Positions 34,918 to 45,263 of a DNA stretch of 64,000 nt are shown piece by piece. The stretch spans positions 744,001 to 808,000 of the forward strand of contig NZ_JAHLQF010000002.1 in the NCBI RefSeq assembly GCF_018918285.1, written 5' to 3'. The notes under the pieces were generated by a model. That model ran no database searches. It was given only the letters and a program-made list of their open reading frames with translations, and was not told where the DNA came from. A program made the translations under genes and the position numbers. This stretch comes from Clostridium mobile (GTDB lineage: Bacteria; Bacillota; Clostridia; Clostridiales; Clostridiaceae). The first letter of the stretch is position 1, and every line of letters begins with the position of its first letter.

Positions 34918-36330
34918 ATGAATTGGAAAATAACAGGCAGATTTATTATAACTGTAGTTTTAGTCGCTATTATTGTAATAATTATCAATATTATTGGAGG
35001 AGCTATTTTCGTACTTAGTAAAAATAGAAGTGGTATTGATATAATAAATGGTATTAGTTATTCTTCACCAGAGGATCTTACAAGGGAATTTAAAGATTAT
35101 CTGATAGAAGATAAAGATAAAATATATATCCATGGTAATGGAGAAAAAATTTTAAAAGAAGAAGAAGCTTGGATACAAGTTTTAGATGAGGGAGGAAATG
35201 AAGTTTATAACTACGGAAAACCTGTTAAAGTTAAAAGTCACTATACACCTGTAGAACTGATACATGCATATAAATATATTCTACCTGATAGTATGTCCAC
35301 TATATTTGTAGGAGAAAAGAAACTTGGAAACAGAAATTATAGTTATATTATAGGATTTCCATCTGAAAGGATAAAGAGAAATGTTATTTCTTATGATACT
35401 TATAACTTAAGTAATGGTTTGGAAGCTGCAATATATATAATTTTGTTTATTGATGCCCTTATAGCTTTATTTTTTGGATATTTATTTAGTAGGAGACTTA
35501 CCAAACCATTAGTAAATATTATAAAGGATGTTAAAAGTCTGTCAGAAGGAGAGTATGATTTAAAAAGAGAAGAAAAAGGAATTTATAAAGAAATTTATTA
35601 TAATATAAATAATTTATCCTCAAAGCTTAGAAGCAATGAAGAGGAAAGAAAAAAGTTAGATAAAATGAGGGAAGAATGGATATCAAATATTTCTCACGAT
35701 ATAAAAACACCATTAGTTTCAGTGAAAGGGTATGCTGAGACTTTATCCAGTGAAGAATATGATTTTACAAAAGAAGAAGTTAGAGAATACAGTAAAATAA
35801 TAGAGGACAAATCTAACTATATAAAAGACCTTATAGATGATTTAAATCTAAGTACTAGATTAAAGAATAAAGTTCTTGTTTTAAATTTAAAAAACACCAA
35901 CATTGTAAGCTTAGTTAGAGGAGTTGTAATAGATATTTTAAATAATCCACAAACTAGCAATGTGAATATTGATTTTTCAGCCACAAGGGAAGTTATTGAA
36001 AAGGATGTAGATGAGATATTAATAAAAAGAGTTATCACCAATATGTTGTATAATGCTATTGTTCATAATAATGAAAATGTAGATATAGAAGTTAGAGTAG
36101 AGAAGAAAGATAGAATTCATATTTTCATCATAGATAATGGAAAGGGAATTAAAGAAGAGGATCTTAAATATATTTTTGAAAGATATTATAGAGGAACAAA
36201 TACAGGGAAAAGGCATAAAGGTTCTGGACTTGGAATGGCCATAGCAAAGGATATTGTAGAAGCGCATGATGGCGTTATAAACATAGAAAGTGAATTTGGG
36301 GTAGGAACTAAAATTGAAATAGTTCTTTAA
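34918..36330 (+). CDS. Sensor histidine kinase
   Basis: A 470-residue kinase. Two membrane helices (about 9-33 and 168-190) flank a 130-residue extracytoplasmic sensor domain. HAMP (about 192-240), HisKA with His260 in NISHDIKTPLVSVKGY, and the ATPase domain with NAIVHN, DNGKGI, YRGTNTGKRHKGSGLGMAI follow. It phosphorylates the upstream response regulator. The stimulus is unknown. Confidence 0.94.
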   Translation: MNWKITGRFIITVVLVAIIVIIINIIGGAIFVLSKNRSGIDIINGISYSSPEDLTREFKDYLIEDKDKIYIHGNGEKILKEEEAWIQVLDEGGNEVYNYGKPVKVKSHYTPVELIHAYKYILPDSMSTIFVGEKKLGNRNYSYIIGFPSERIKRNVISYDTYNLSNGLEAAIYIILFIDALIALFFGYLFSRRLTKPLVNIIKDVKSLSEGEYDLKREEKGIYKEIYYNINNLSSKLRSNEEERKKLDKMREEWISNISHDIKTPLVSVKGYAETLSSEEYDFTKEEVREYSKIIEDKSNYIKDLIDDLNLSTRLKNKVLVLNLKNTNIVSLVRGVVIDILNNPQTSNVNIDFSATREVIEKDVDEILIKRVITNMLYNAIVHNNENVDIEVRVEKKDRIHIFIIDNGKGIKEEDLKYIFERYYRGTNTGKRHKGSGLGMAIAKDIVEAHDGVINIESEFGVGTKIEIVL

Positions 36331-36351
36331 AATATATGAAAAAATTATTTA

Positions 36352-36380
36352 GAGGTGGCTAAGAAGGCCACCTTTAATCT
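36352..36380. terminator. Terminator between convergent genes
   Basis: AGGTGGC (36353-36359) pairs with GCCACCT (36367-36373), just beside the minus-strand stop at 36374. A/T-rich on both sides. Confidence 0.78.
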
Positions 36381-37330
36381 TTAATTTTTTTATTTTCTAA
36401 CTTTTCATCTAATTTGTCATTTATTATTTTTTTATCTAAAAAATTTGTTCCAATTATTCCAAGAAGAATCATGGCTGCTCCAATAATATGAAAGTACTCT
36501 AGTTTTTCTTTTAAAAATATTACACCAGCAACCATAGTTATTAATGTGGAAAGATTACTAAAAACACTCATCTTAGAGGCCTCTATTTTAGATAATGCAT
36601 AGTTTGATAGCAATGATGTAATAAGCGAAGATAACACTCCTAGATAAATTATTGAAACCACAAATAATGGACTTGCAAAGGGTTTGAAGTAAAGATTAAG
36701 AGTTCCTTTTAGACTATGATTAATAAGTGACATAATATTAAAAGATAAAAATCCTATAGCAGTCATTATATAAGTTAAATCTATAAGAGTATATTTCCTT
36801 GTCATCTTCCTTGCTAGCACATTATAACTAGCAAAGGAAAGAGAAGATAAAAAAATAAATACTACTCCTATAAAAGCATTGCTTTTAAAATTTATCCCCT
36901 TCATAAAAAAGATATAAATAACACCTGACACAGATAAAAGTAATGATATTTTCTGTAAGCCACTGGAATGTTCCTTTAAAAAAAATGTTGCAAATATCAT
37001 TGTAAAAATAGGAGTGGTTGCTTGAATGATTCCAGCTTCAGAAGAGGACACATGAACTAGTCCGAAAATTTGAAAAGCAAAAAACATAGCAGGATAAAAC
37101 AGTGCCAAAGGCAAAATATTAAGTATATCATTCTTGTTTATGTTTAGTTTTATCCATCCTAATAAAACAGGAATAGAGGCAAAAACAAAAGAGATTGTAA
37201 AGCGATGAGCAAGTGTATCCAGGGGTGTAGCTACAGTGAGAGTTAGCTTTATGAATAAAAATGAGAAACCTATTATAAAGGCATACAATATAGCGGCAAA
37301 ATAAGCCTTTTTTTTATGAGAAACTTCCAT
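36374..37330 (-). CDS. EamA/DMT family transporter
   Basis: A 318-residue protein with ten predicted helices in two related halves (LYAFIIGFSFLFIKLTLTVATPLDTLAHRF in the first; LYLGVLSSLITSLLSNYALSKIEASKMSVFSNLSTL in the second), the EamA pattern. Substrate unknown; amino acid or metabolite export is common. Clear CCTAGGAGGAA site on the minus strand. Single gene. Confidence 0.9.
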   Translation of the reverse strand: MEVSHKKKAYFAAILYAFIIGFSFLFIKLTLTVATPLDTLAHRFTISFVFASIPVLLGWIKLNINKNDILNILPLALFYPAMFFAFQIFGLVHVSSSEAGIIQATTPIFTMIFATFFLKEHSSGLQKISLLLSVSGVIYIFFMKGINFKSNAFIGVVFIFLSSLSFASYNVLARKMTRKYTLIDLTYIMTAIGFLSFNIMSLINHSLKGTLNLYFKPFASPLFVVSIIYLGVLSSLITSLLSNYALSKIEASKMSVFSNLSTLITMVAGVIFLKEKLEYFHIIGAAMILLGIIGTNFLDKKIINDKLDEKLENKKIKD

Positions 37331-37554
37331 TTTTATATTCCTCCTAGGGGTAATATTTTAAACTTACTACTATATACTTATATGTCAGCACACGAAAAGA
37401 TAGTATCTTTCTATATGAAAAGAAGGAAAAGTAAATATGAAATAGAAATAGTTTATATAAGATAGCCTTGAGTAAAAAAGCAAGCTTATAATAGGATGAA
37501 GTAAGAAAATGTAATATATTATATAGTTGAAATAATGAGAAAGGATTTGATAAT

Positions 37555-38244
37555 ATGGGTAGGATTCTTGTAGTAGAAGATGATAAGATGCTCAATAATG
37601 GCATCTGTTTTAATTTGCAGGCAGATGGCTTTGAAACTATAACTACTTTTTCTATAAAGGAAGCAGAAGAAGTTTTAAAGAAGACATCTATTGATATGGC
37701 TATATTAGATGTAAACCTTCCAGATGGAAGCGGTTTTGAATTATGTAAAAAAATTAGGGAAAATGAAGAGATAGGCATTATATTTCTTACGGCCTGTGAT
37801 ATGGAATTTGATGAAGTTACAGGTTTTAAATTAGGGGCTGATGATTACATAACCAAGCCATTTAGTCTGAGTATATTGAGAGAAAGGGTATTAGCTGTGT
37901 TTCGCCGTTATAAAAAAAGCAATAAAGTATCAAACATCATGGTGATAGATGAATTGACATTTGATTTCGATAAGATGACAGTTTCAAAAGACGGAGACAA
38001 TATTATTTTAACTCCAATAGAGTACAAGCTTTTGAACGCATTGGTAAAAGGAAGAGGGCAAGTTTTAACAAGAGGAGTTTTACTTGAGGCATTGTGGGAT
38101 AAGGAATGTGATTTTATTGATGAACATACATTAACAGTGAATATAAACAGGCTTAGAAGCAAAATAGAGAGTGATCCATCTAAGCCTAAGTATATTAAAA
38201 CTGTTTATGGTATAGGTTATATGTGGATAGGTGATGAAAGATGA
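37555..38244 (+). CDS. OmpR-family response regulator
   Basis: A 229-residue protein: EDD pair at 8-10, Asp52 in AILDVNLP, Lys in YITKPFS, and an OmpR-type winged helix at the C-terminus (PIEYKLLNALVKGRGQVLTRGVLLE, TLTVNINRLRSKIESDP). It starts a set RR-kinase-ABC-permease (37555-42641), typical of Firmicute modules that sense and export antimicrobial peptides. The kinase overlaps by four bases. Confidence 0.95.
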   Translation: MGRILVVEDDKMLNNGICFNLQADGFETITTFSIKEAEEVLKKTSIDMAILDVNLPDGSGFELCKKIRENEEIGIIFLTACDMEFDEVTGFKLGADDYITKPFSLSILRERVLAVFRRYKKSNKVSNIMVIDELTFDFDKMTVSKDGDNIILTPIEYKLLNALVKGRGQVLTRGVLLEALWDKECDFIDEHTLTVNINRLRSKIESDPSKPKYIKTVYGIGYMWIGDER

Positions 38245-39299
38245 AATCAGTATCCGTTAAAAAGATATATATTGTCTTTGGAAGTATATTTTTAACACTT
38301 TCTACTTTGTTTTTACTATTGCTGTTTATGAATATAAGAAGCATTGTAGGTATGTATCCTGAAATTACAGGTAAAGCATATTCTTTTTTTATTATGGCAG
38401 TAATTTTTATCATATTATTATTGATGACATCAATATCTTTTTTATGGTTCATGAGAGCTGAAATTGTGAAATTTTCAGATAAGATGTGTAAGCTTATTGA
38501 TGATGCAATATCGGATAAGCAGATGGTTTACTTTGAAACCAATAAGGAAAGTCTTATGTCAAAACTAGAAAATCGATTGAAGAAGCTAATAGATATGATT
38601 AATTACCAAAGGCAAAAAAATATGGATGAGCAAAATAACGTTAAATCACTAATATTGGATATATCTCATCAGGTAAAAACCCCTATTGCAAATATATCTA
38701 TGTATAATGCTACTTTGATGGAAAGAGAAGTAACAAAAGAACAGGAACAAAAGTTTTTATATAATATGGAATCCCAAATCTCAAAGCTTCAATGGCTTAT
38801 GGAGGCACTCATTAAAATGTCCAGGCTTGAGACAGGCTTAATATGTTTAAATAAGACCAGCTCAAAAATTGAAGAAACTATAGCTCAAGCTATAGGGGGC
38901 ATATATTTAAAAGCGGAAGAAAAAAATATATCTGTCGCTATTGACTGTGATAGAAATATTCAATTATGTCATGATAAAAAATGGACCATTGAAGCTATAT
39001 TGAATATACTTGAAAATGCTATTAAATATACTCAATGTGGTGGAGCTATAAAAATTGAAGTAAAAGAATTTGAAATGTTTACAAGGATTAATGTTAAAGA
39101 TAATGGCATGGGTATAGAAAAAGATGATATTAATAATATATTTAAGCGATTTTACAGAGGAACGGAGGCTTTAGATAAAGAGGGAGTGGGAGTAGGACTA
39201 TATCTTGCAAGGGAAATTATAAGTAAACAAGGGGGATATATAAAAGTTAAATCCAAAAAAGATATTGGATCAACCTTTTCTATATTCCTACAAAATTGA
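38241..39299 (+). CDS. Sensor histidine kinase with short loop
   Basis: A 352-residue kinase. Two membrane helices (about 9-31 and 48-70) are linked by only about 17 residues, so there is no large sensor domain. His143 lies in DISHQVKTPIANISMY, and the ATPase domain has NILENAIKYT, DNGMGI and GVGVGLYLA. The short loop suggests sensing through the partner permease. The ATG overlaps the regulator stop (ATGA). Confidence 0.94.
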   Translation: MKSVSVKKIYIVFGSIFLTLSTLFLLLLFMNIRSIVGMYPEITGKAYSFFIMAVIFIILLLMTSISFLWFMRAEIVKFSDKMCKLIDDAISDKQMVYFETNKESLMSKLENRLKKLIDMINYQRQKNMDEQNNVKSLILDISHQVKTPIANISMYNATLMEREVTKEQEQKFLYNMESQISKLQWLMEALIKMSRLETGLICLNKTSSKIEETIAQAIGGIYLKAEEKNISVAIDCDRNIQLCHDKKWTIEAILNILENAIKYTQCGGAIKIEVKEFEMFTRINVKDNGMGIEKDDINNIFKRFYRGTEALDKEGVGVGLYLAREIISKQGGYIKVKSKKDIGSTFSIFLQN

Positions 39300-39300
39300 A

Positions 39301-39335
39301 GTACCATGGCTTCAAAAGAGCTATGGTATTTTTAT
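39301..39335 (+). terminator. Terminator between kinase and ABC genes
   Basis: TACCATGGCT (39302-39311) pairs with AGCTATGGTA (39319-39328), then TTTTTA. The ABC genes may thus have a separate promoter controlled by this regulator. Confidence 0.82.
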
Positions 39336-39440
39336 GTTACAAAACTGTTATATTTGATTTTGAATTTGTAACTGCTTTGAGATATTTTATTGATAATATA
39401 AAAGTATAAAACTTGATTAAATAGGGAGATGAGGAATTAC

Positions 39441-40115
39441 ATGAGTATTTTGTCAACAAAAAATCTTAATAAATACTATGGTAAGGAGCCAAATATCGTA
39501 AAAGCTTTAGATGGGGTTGATGTAAGCATTAAAAAAGGAGAATTTGTAGCTATTGTAGGTACTTCAGGATCTGGGAAAAGTACATTATTACATATGTTAG
39601 GAGGGCTTGATAGACCTACAGATGGAAAAGTTATAGTAGATAATAATGATATTTTCACTATGAATGATGAAGAGTTAACTATTTTTAGACGTAGAAACAT
39701 AGGATTTGTATTCCAAAACTATAACCTTGTTCCTATATTGAATGTTTATGAAAACATTGTGCTACCTATAGAGCTTGACGGCAATGAAGTTGATCAGGAG
39801 TATGTTAATAGGATTATTACTACATTGGGGTTAAAAGACAAACAAAAAAACATGGCAAACAACCTTTCAGGTGGACAACAACAACGTGTGGCAATAGCAA
39901 GAGCATTGGCTACTAAACCATCTATCATACTTGCTGACGAGCCAACGGGAAATTTAGATGGGAAAACAGGGCAGGAAGTATTGGGGCTTTTAAAAGTTAC
40001 TAGTGAAAAGTTTAGCCAAACCATTGTGATGATTACTCATAATGAAGAAATTGCCCAAATGGCAGACCGTATTATAAGAATTGAAGACGGTAAGATTGTA
40101 AACACAAGGAGGTAA
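39441..40115 (+). CDS. ABC ATPase, MacB/BceA type
   Basis: About 224 residues: Walker A GTSGSGKST, signature LSGGQQQRVAIARA, Walker B IILADEPTGNLD, switch His in ITHNEE. ATG 39441 is preferred to 39429 because GAGGAA (39431-39436) lies between them at proper distance. It energises the permease that starts seven bases downstream. Confidence 0.93.
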   Translation: MSILSTKNLNKYYGKEPNIVKALDGVDVSIKKGEFVAIVGTSGSGKSTLLHMLGGLDRPTDGKVIVDNNDIFTMNDEELTIFRRRNIGFVFQNYNLVPILNVYENIVLPIELDGNEVDQEYVNRIITTLGLKDKQKNMANNLSGGQQQRVAIARALATKPSIILADEPTGNLDGKTGQEVLGLLKVTSEKFSQTIVMITHNEEIAQMADRIIRIEDGKIVNTRR

Positions 40116-40121
40116 ATTCAC

Positions 40122-42641
40122 ATGTTTCAAAACAATAATAGTAAGATAACTAAAAAGCTAGCTCATAGGACATTAAAAGCCAATAAAAGTAGAAATGTTT
40201 TTGCTATATTGGCAATTGTGCTTACAACTTTACTATTTACCTCTGTATTTACAGTAGGAACAAACCTTTTAAAATCCATGGAAATTGCAACTATGAAACA
40301 AGTAGGATCATCAGCTCATGGATCATTTAAAGGAATAACAGAGGAGCAATATAAAAAGATAATAAAACACCCACTTATAAAAGATTATGGTATTGGTATA
40401 AATTTGACTATTGCTAATAATAATGAATTTAAAAGCAAGGGTATGGAGATCAGATATGCTGATGAGAAATGGGCAAATTTCGGATTTTCTTCCCCCACAA
40501 CTGGGAATTTACCTCAAAATAAAAATGAAATAGCTATGCCTACATGGGCCCTTGATATGATAAAGGTTCCTCATAAGATAGGTTCTCCAGTTCGTATTGA
40601 ATATAAGATTAATGAAGTGCAATATTCAAAGGATTTTATTCTTTCAGGATTTTGGGAAGGGGATAAATATGTATCTATATCAGGGTATGCTTTTGTATCT
40701 CGTGATTTCATAGAAGAATCTATGAAAGGGATAGATTTCAAAACTATTTCAACCAATCGTGATTATGATGGAATGATTGCTCTGGATGTCATGTTGAACA
40801 ATTCATGGGATATTGAGGGAAAGCTTAAAAGAATTAGTAAAGAAGTAGGGGTTGATTTAAAAGGGAACAGATATGGAGTAAATTGGGCATATACGTCATC
40901 GAAGATTGATGGTTTGGACAGCATACTTCCCTTTGTAATGATTATTCTTTTAATTTTAGTAAGTGGATATCTTTTGACCTATAATATATTTTATATATCT
41001 GTAGTAAAGGATATAAAGTATTTTGGGCTTTTAAAAACTATAGGTACTTCACCAAAACAATTAAAGAGTATAATAAAAAAACAGGCACTTGCCCTATCCT
41101 TTATAGGTATTCCAATTGGACTGCTTTTAGGATATCTCATAGGAGTTAAGCTAACTCCCATTGTAACAGAAGGAAGTATGATGGAGAACAGTACCACAGT
41201 CTCCCTTCATCCTATGATTTTTATAGGAGCAATAATTTTCACTCTCATAACAGTATTTTTAAGCAGTTATAAACCGGGGAAGATAGCGTCACAGGTTTCA
41301 CCAATTGATGCAGTTCGATATACAGGTGTAAGTTTAAATTCAAAGAAGGGAGAAAAATCTTCAACTAATGGTGCAAAAATATACAAGATGGCATTTTCAA
41401 ATATATTTAGAAGTAAGAGAAAAACTACTATTGTAATTATGTCTCTATCACTTAGTATCATTATTTTAAATTTAGTTGCTACACTAATCAGTGGTTTTAG
41501 TATGGATTTATACTTACAAGAATATATAAGAGGAGATTTTGTTATAGGTGATTCAACCTATCATACCCATTATGTTAATTTTAATGAAGAACCTACTTTA
41601 ACCAGGGAAATTTGTGATGATATAGAGAAAAATAATGATGTTGCTAGAATAGATAAGGTTTATTTTTACGGACCTGGAGAAACGGGAATAAATGATAATA
41701 TAAGAAAAATACTAACAGAGGAAAAAGAGAATTTAAATGATGATATGGATAGAGTTAAAGGATTGGAAATGTACCTAAATGAGGGGAAAATTATGGCACA
41801 GGTATATGGTTTAGATGAAGGTTGGTTTGATATTTATAGAGAGGATAACATTATTGAAGGGGAATTTCATGGGGAAAAGTTTAAAACAGGTAAATATGTT
41901 TTAGTAGATGAAGAAGAATATTATGATGTAGGAGATGAAATAAAAATAACTCTATTGGATGGGAAAGAAAGAACTTTTGAAGTAATGGCGGTGGTAGATA
42001 GTTTATATGTATATGATGTAAAATATTTTAATCATCCTGGAACAAAGATATATATGCCCTCATCTTCTTTTGTAGATTTTATAGAGGAACCTGTTATTAT
42101 GTCTGCACAGGTTTATGCCAAGGAAGGAAAAGTAAATCCAGTAGAAAATTATATAAAAAGTGTATGTTCTAACACCCCAGACCTTGAATACCGTGCAAAG
42201 ACAAGTTATATTGATGAATATAAAAGCTTTGTAAGCAATTTTTCTACTGTTGGATATTCACTTAGTTTACTTATTGGGGTTATTGGTATTATAAACTTTA
42301 TCAATACCTTATTGACCAGTATTATTTCAAGAAAACATGAGTTTGCACTGCTAGAAAGCATTGGAATGACAAAGAAACAACTTAAAAAAATGCTTATATA
42401 TGAAGGGCTTTACTATGGAGGCATAACAACTTTTATTGTTTTTACAATAGGAACTTTTATCGTACAATTTGGAGTAAAATCTTTAGGAAATCCAATGCCT
42501 CATTTTGTGTATAATTTTAACATTATGCCAACGGTGATCAGTTCATTCATACTCATGATTATTTCTTTTATACTACCAATTATATGCTATAGTAGCATTG
42601 AAAAGCTTAGTGTCATAGAAAGATTAAGAGAAATGGAATAA
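40122..42641 (+). CDS. FtsX-family ABC permease, double FtsX
   Basis: An 839-residue permease. An N-terminal helix (about 25-47) is followed by an extracytoplasmic region, an FtsX domain with three helices (near 265-395), a cytoplasmic linker, another helix (about 430-450), a large second extracytoplasmic domain (460-695), and a final FtsX domain with three helices. It forms a MacB/FtsX-like exporter with the ATPase at 39441, and its proximity to a short-loop kinase suggests signalling of cell-wall-active peptides. AAGGAGGT site. Confidence 0.9.
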   Translation: MFQNNNSKITKKLAHRTLKANKSRNVFAILAIVLTTLLFTSVFTVGTNLLKSMEIATMKQVGSSAHGSFKGITEEQYKKIIKHPLIKDYGIGINLTIANNNEFKSKGMEIRYADEKWANFGFSSPTTGNLPQNKNEIAMPTWALDMIKVPHKIGSPVRIEYKINEVQYSKDFILSGFWEGDKYVSISGYAFVSRDFIEESMKGIDFKTISTNRDYDGMIALDVMLNNSWDIEGKLKRISKEVGVDLKGNRYGVNWAYTSSKIDGLDSILPFVMIILLILVSGYLLTYNIFYISVVKDIKYFGLLKTIGTSPKQLKSIIKKQALALSFIGIPIGLLLGYLIGVKLTPIVTEGSMMENSTTVSLHPMIFIGAIIFTLITVFLSSYKPGKIASQVSPIDAVRYTGVSLNSKKGEKSSTNGAKIYKMAFSNIFRSKRKTTIVIMSLSLSIIILNLVATLISGFSMDLYLQEYIRGDFVIGDSTYHTHYVNFNEEPTLTREICDDIEKNNDVARIDKVYFYGPGETGINDNIRKILTEEKENLNDDMDRVKGLEMYLNEGKIMAQVYGLDEGWFDIYREDNIIEGEFHGEKFKTGKYVLVDEEEYYDVGDEIKITLLDGKERTFEVMAVVDSLYVYDVKYFNHPGTKIYMPSSSFVDFIEEPVIMSAQVYAKEGKVNPVENYIKSVCSNTPDLEYRAKTSYIDEYKSFVSNFSTVGYSLSLLIGVIGIINFINTLLTSIISRKHEFALLESIGMTKKQLKKMLIYEGLYYGGITTFIVFTIGTFIVQFGVKSLGNPMPHFVYNFNIMPTVISSFILMIISFILPIICYSSIEKLSVIERLREME

Positions 42642-42664
42642 CACATTGATATGAATATATTACA

Positions 42665-42704
42665 AAGACGATTGCAATTAAAGTTGTAATCGTCTATTGT
42701 TTTA
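42665..42704 (+). terminator. Terminator
   Basis: AGACGATTGCAA (42666-42677) pairs with TTGTAATCGTCT (42684-42695), then ATTGTTTT. It divides the two ABC/two-component sets. Confidence 0.85.
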
Positions 42705-42739
42705 ATATAAGGTAAATTAATAAATCCGAGGTGTTATAT

Positions 42740-43408
42740 ATGTATAAAATAATGATAATAGAAGATGACAAAGCTATAAGAGATGAACTGTCAATAACAT
42801 TGAGGAATAATGGTTATGAGGTATCATCTCCTTGTGAATTTGAAGATATAAAAAACAAAATAAAGGAAGAAAATTCACACTTAATATTGCTGGACATAAA
42901 CCTACCTTACCAAGATGGATTTAAGTTATGTACCAAGGTGAGAAGTTACTCAAATGTTCCTATAATTTTTATAACAAGTAGAAATACTGATATGGATGAA
43001 CTTATGAGTATAACATTAGGAGGAGATGATTTTATTACAAAGCCCTATAATATACCGGTTTTACTTGCTAGGATATCATCACTTTTAAAAAGGACTTATA
43101 GCAATAAAAATACAGATAATATATTGTCATACAATGGTGTGAAGATTGACTTATTGACAAGCAATGTAGAATATAAAAGCAATAAAGTTGAGCTTACAAA
43201 AACCGAACTAAAGATACTTCACTATCTATTTGAGAATAAATGTAGCATTGTACCAAGGATGGATATGATCGAATATTTATGGGACAATGAGATGTTTGTT
43301 GATGACAATACTTTAAGTGTGAATATCACAAGAATAAGAAATAAGCTTGAAAGTATAGGAGTTAAAGGCTTTATAAAGACTAAAAGAGGACAGGGTTACA
43401 TAATATGA
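42740..43408 (+). CDS. bceR: Response regulator, BceR type
   Basis: About 222 residues. Receiver domain with EDD at 8-10, Asp52 (LLDINLP) and Lys in FITKPYN; OmpR-type DNA-binding domain (TKTELKILHYLFENKC, TLSVNITRIRNKLESIGVKG, TKRGQGYII). Order with the next genes (RR, kinase, ATPase, permease) is that of the Bce/Psd/Yxd peptide-resistance modules. ATG 42740 is chosen over GTG 42731, as GAGGTG (42728-42733) then has correct spacing. Confidence 0.92.
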   Translation: MYKIMIIEDDKAIRDELSITLRNNGYEVSSPCEFEDIKNKIKEENSHLILLDINLPYQDGFKLCTKVRSYSNVPIIFITSRNTDMDELMSITLGGDDFITKPYNIPVLLARISSLLKRTYSNKNTDNILSYNGVKIDLLTSNVEYKSNKVELTKTELKILHYLFENKCSIVPRMDMIEYLWDNEMFVDDNTLSVNITRIRNKLESIGVKGFIKTKRGQGYII

Positions 43409-44397
43409 AATTTAGTGAATATTTAAAGGATAAAACATATATTATAATTTTAAATATCATTTGCATGATAGGATTATCTATATTTTTAAAAGGTGTTGGA
43501 AATAGTATAGGTATTATTTTTTTAATACTAATATTTTGGATTATCATTTTAATAATAACTTTTATGGCCTTTTATATACAAAGAAAAAAGTATTTTAATA
43601 ATCTATTTAAGATTATAAATGGACTTGATAATAAATATCTATTGTCAGAAATTATGGAAAAACCATATTTATATGAAGACAAACAGTATTATAAGCTGCT
43701 TAAAATCTGTAATAAATCTATGATTGAAAATGTAACATGTATAAAAAATGAGCGAAAAGAATATAGAGAATATGTTGAACAGTGGGTACATGAGGTTAAA
43801 ACCCCTATATCAGCTATGAAAATGATTTGTGAGAACAACAAAAATAATATTACAAGAAAAATAATTGCAGAAATAGAGAGAACAGATAATTTTATTGAAC
43901 AGGTTTTATTTTATGCAAGGAGTGAAAATGTAGAAACTGACTATATTATAAAAGAAATATCCCTTAAAAAATGTATAAATAATATTATAGTAAAAAATAA
44001 GCAGATGCTCATACAAAATAAAATAAGTGTGACTCTTGAAGATACAGATGTAGAAGTTTTTGCAGATAGCAAGTGGATAGAATTTATCTTAAATCAGATT
44101 CTAATAAATTCTGTTAAATATTCTAAAGAGGATGCTCCTAAAATAAAATTTTATGTACAATCTACTAAAGACGGAGTGAATTTAACTGTTGAGGATAATG
44201 GCATAGGTATTAAGGAAAGTGAATTACCAAGAATTTTTGAAAAAGGGTTCACAGGTTCAAAGGGGAGAAATGCTAATAAATCTACTGGAATAGGATTGTA
44301 TCTTTGCAAAAGTCTCTGTGATAAATTAGGAATTGAAATAAAAGCAGAATCTAAAATCAATGAATATACTAGAATTGCTCTTATTTTTCCTCGCTAA
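43405..44397 (+). CDS. bceS: Intramembrane-sensing histidine kinase, BceS type
   Basis: A 330-residue kinase. Two membrane helices (about 11-29 and 36-57) have only a six-residue loop, the mark of intramembrane-sensing kinases. His129 is in EQWVHEVKTPISAMKM, which matches the BceS signature. The ATPase domain has NQILINSVKYS, DNGIGI and STGIGLYL. It signals from the BceAB-type transporter to the regulator. ATG overlaps the regulator stop. Confidence 0.94.
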   Translation: MKFSEYLKDKTYIIILNIICMIGLSIFLKGVGNSIGIIFLILIFWIIILIITFMAFYIQRKKYFNNLFKIINGLDNKYLLSEIMEKPYLYEDKQYYKLLKICNKSMIENVTCIKNERKEYREYVEQWVHEVKTPISAMKMICENNKNNITRKIIAEIERTDNFIEQVLFYARSENVETDYIIKEISLKKCINNIIVKNKQMLIQNKISVTLEDTDVEVFADSKWIEFILNQILINSVKYSKEDAPKIKFYVQSTKDGVNLTVEDNGIGIKESELPRIFEKGFTGSKGRNANKSTGIGLYLCKSLCDKLGIEIKAESKINEYTRIALIFPR

Positions 44398-44410
44398 AAG
44401 ATCTATTATC

Positions 44411-44470
44411 TTACAACATTGAAAGGTAAATGTAATGAAAGTTGATACAACAATGATAAAAGTTTATATA
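44411..44470 (+). promoter_or_regulatory. Probable BceR-controlled promoter
   Basis: TTGATA (44442-44447), 17 bases, TATATA (44465-44470) before the ATPase gene. TTACA (44411-44415) and TGTAA (44431-44435) form an inverted pair just upstream, which could be the regulator site. The operator assignment is tentative. Confidence 0.42.
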
Positions 44471-44495
44471 AGATATAGATAGCGGAGGTGAAAAA

Positions 44496-45263
44496 ATGAA
44501 GAATATATTGAAAATAGAACATATTGAAAAATATTATGGCAGTAAAGGAAATGTTACAAAGGCTATCGATGACATTAGCTTTAATGTATATGAGGGGGAA
44601 TTTATTGGTGTAATGGGAGCCTCAGGTTCAGGTAAAACTACCCTTTTAAATGTTATATCTACAATTGATACTGTAAGTGCAGGGCATATTTTTCTTGAAG
44701 GAAAAGATATAACAGAAATAGACCATAAAAATATAGCTAAGTTTAGACGGGAAAATCTAGGTTTTATATTTCAGGATTTTAATTTACTGGATACCCTTAC
44801 AATACATGAAAATATTGCCCTTGCTCTTACTATAAATAAATGTGATGCAAATAAAATTGATGATAAAGTTATAAAGATATCGAGACAACTTGGCATAGAA
44901 GATATATTAAAAAAATATCCCTATGAAGTTTCAGGAGGGCAAAAACAGCGTTGTGCCTGTGCAAGGGCTATAATAAATAATCCCAAATTAATTTTAGCAG
45001 ATGAGCCTACAGGAGCTTTGGATTCCAAATCAGCACAGATGCTATTGCAGAGTATTAAAAATATGAATGAGCAATTATCAGCTACTATATTGATGGTGAC
45101 CCATGATGCTTTCTCTGCAAGCTATGCTAAGAGAATACTATTTTTAAGAGATGGAAAAATATTCAATGAACTTATAAAAGGTGAAAAGTCAAGGAAACAA
45201 TTCTTTAATGAAATACTTGATGTGATGACACTCCTCGGAGGTGACCTCTCCGATGTACGCTAA
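44496..45263 (+). CDS. bceA: BceA-type ABC ATPase
   Basis: A 255-residue ATPase: Walker A GASGSGKTT, signature VSGGQKQRCACARA (V in place of L), Walker B LILADEPTGALDSK, switch His in VTHDA. The C-terminal extension (LIKGEKSRKQFFNEILDVMTLLGGDLSD) is characteristic of Bce ATPases. Strong GCGGAGGTG site. Partner permease overlaps its 3' end. Confidence 0.94.
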   Translation: MKNILKIEHIEKYYGSKGNVTKAIDDISFNVYEGEFIGVMGASGSGKTTLLNVISTIDTVSAGHIFLEGKDITEIDHKNIAKFRRENLGFIFQDFNLLDTLTIHENIALALTINKCDANKIDDKVIKISRQLGIEDILKKYPYEVSGGQKQRCACARAIINNPKLILADEPTGALDSKSAQMLLQSIKNMNEQLSATILMVTHDAFSASYAKRILFLRDGKIFNELIKGEKSRKQFFNEILDVMTLLGGDLSDVR

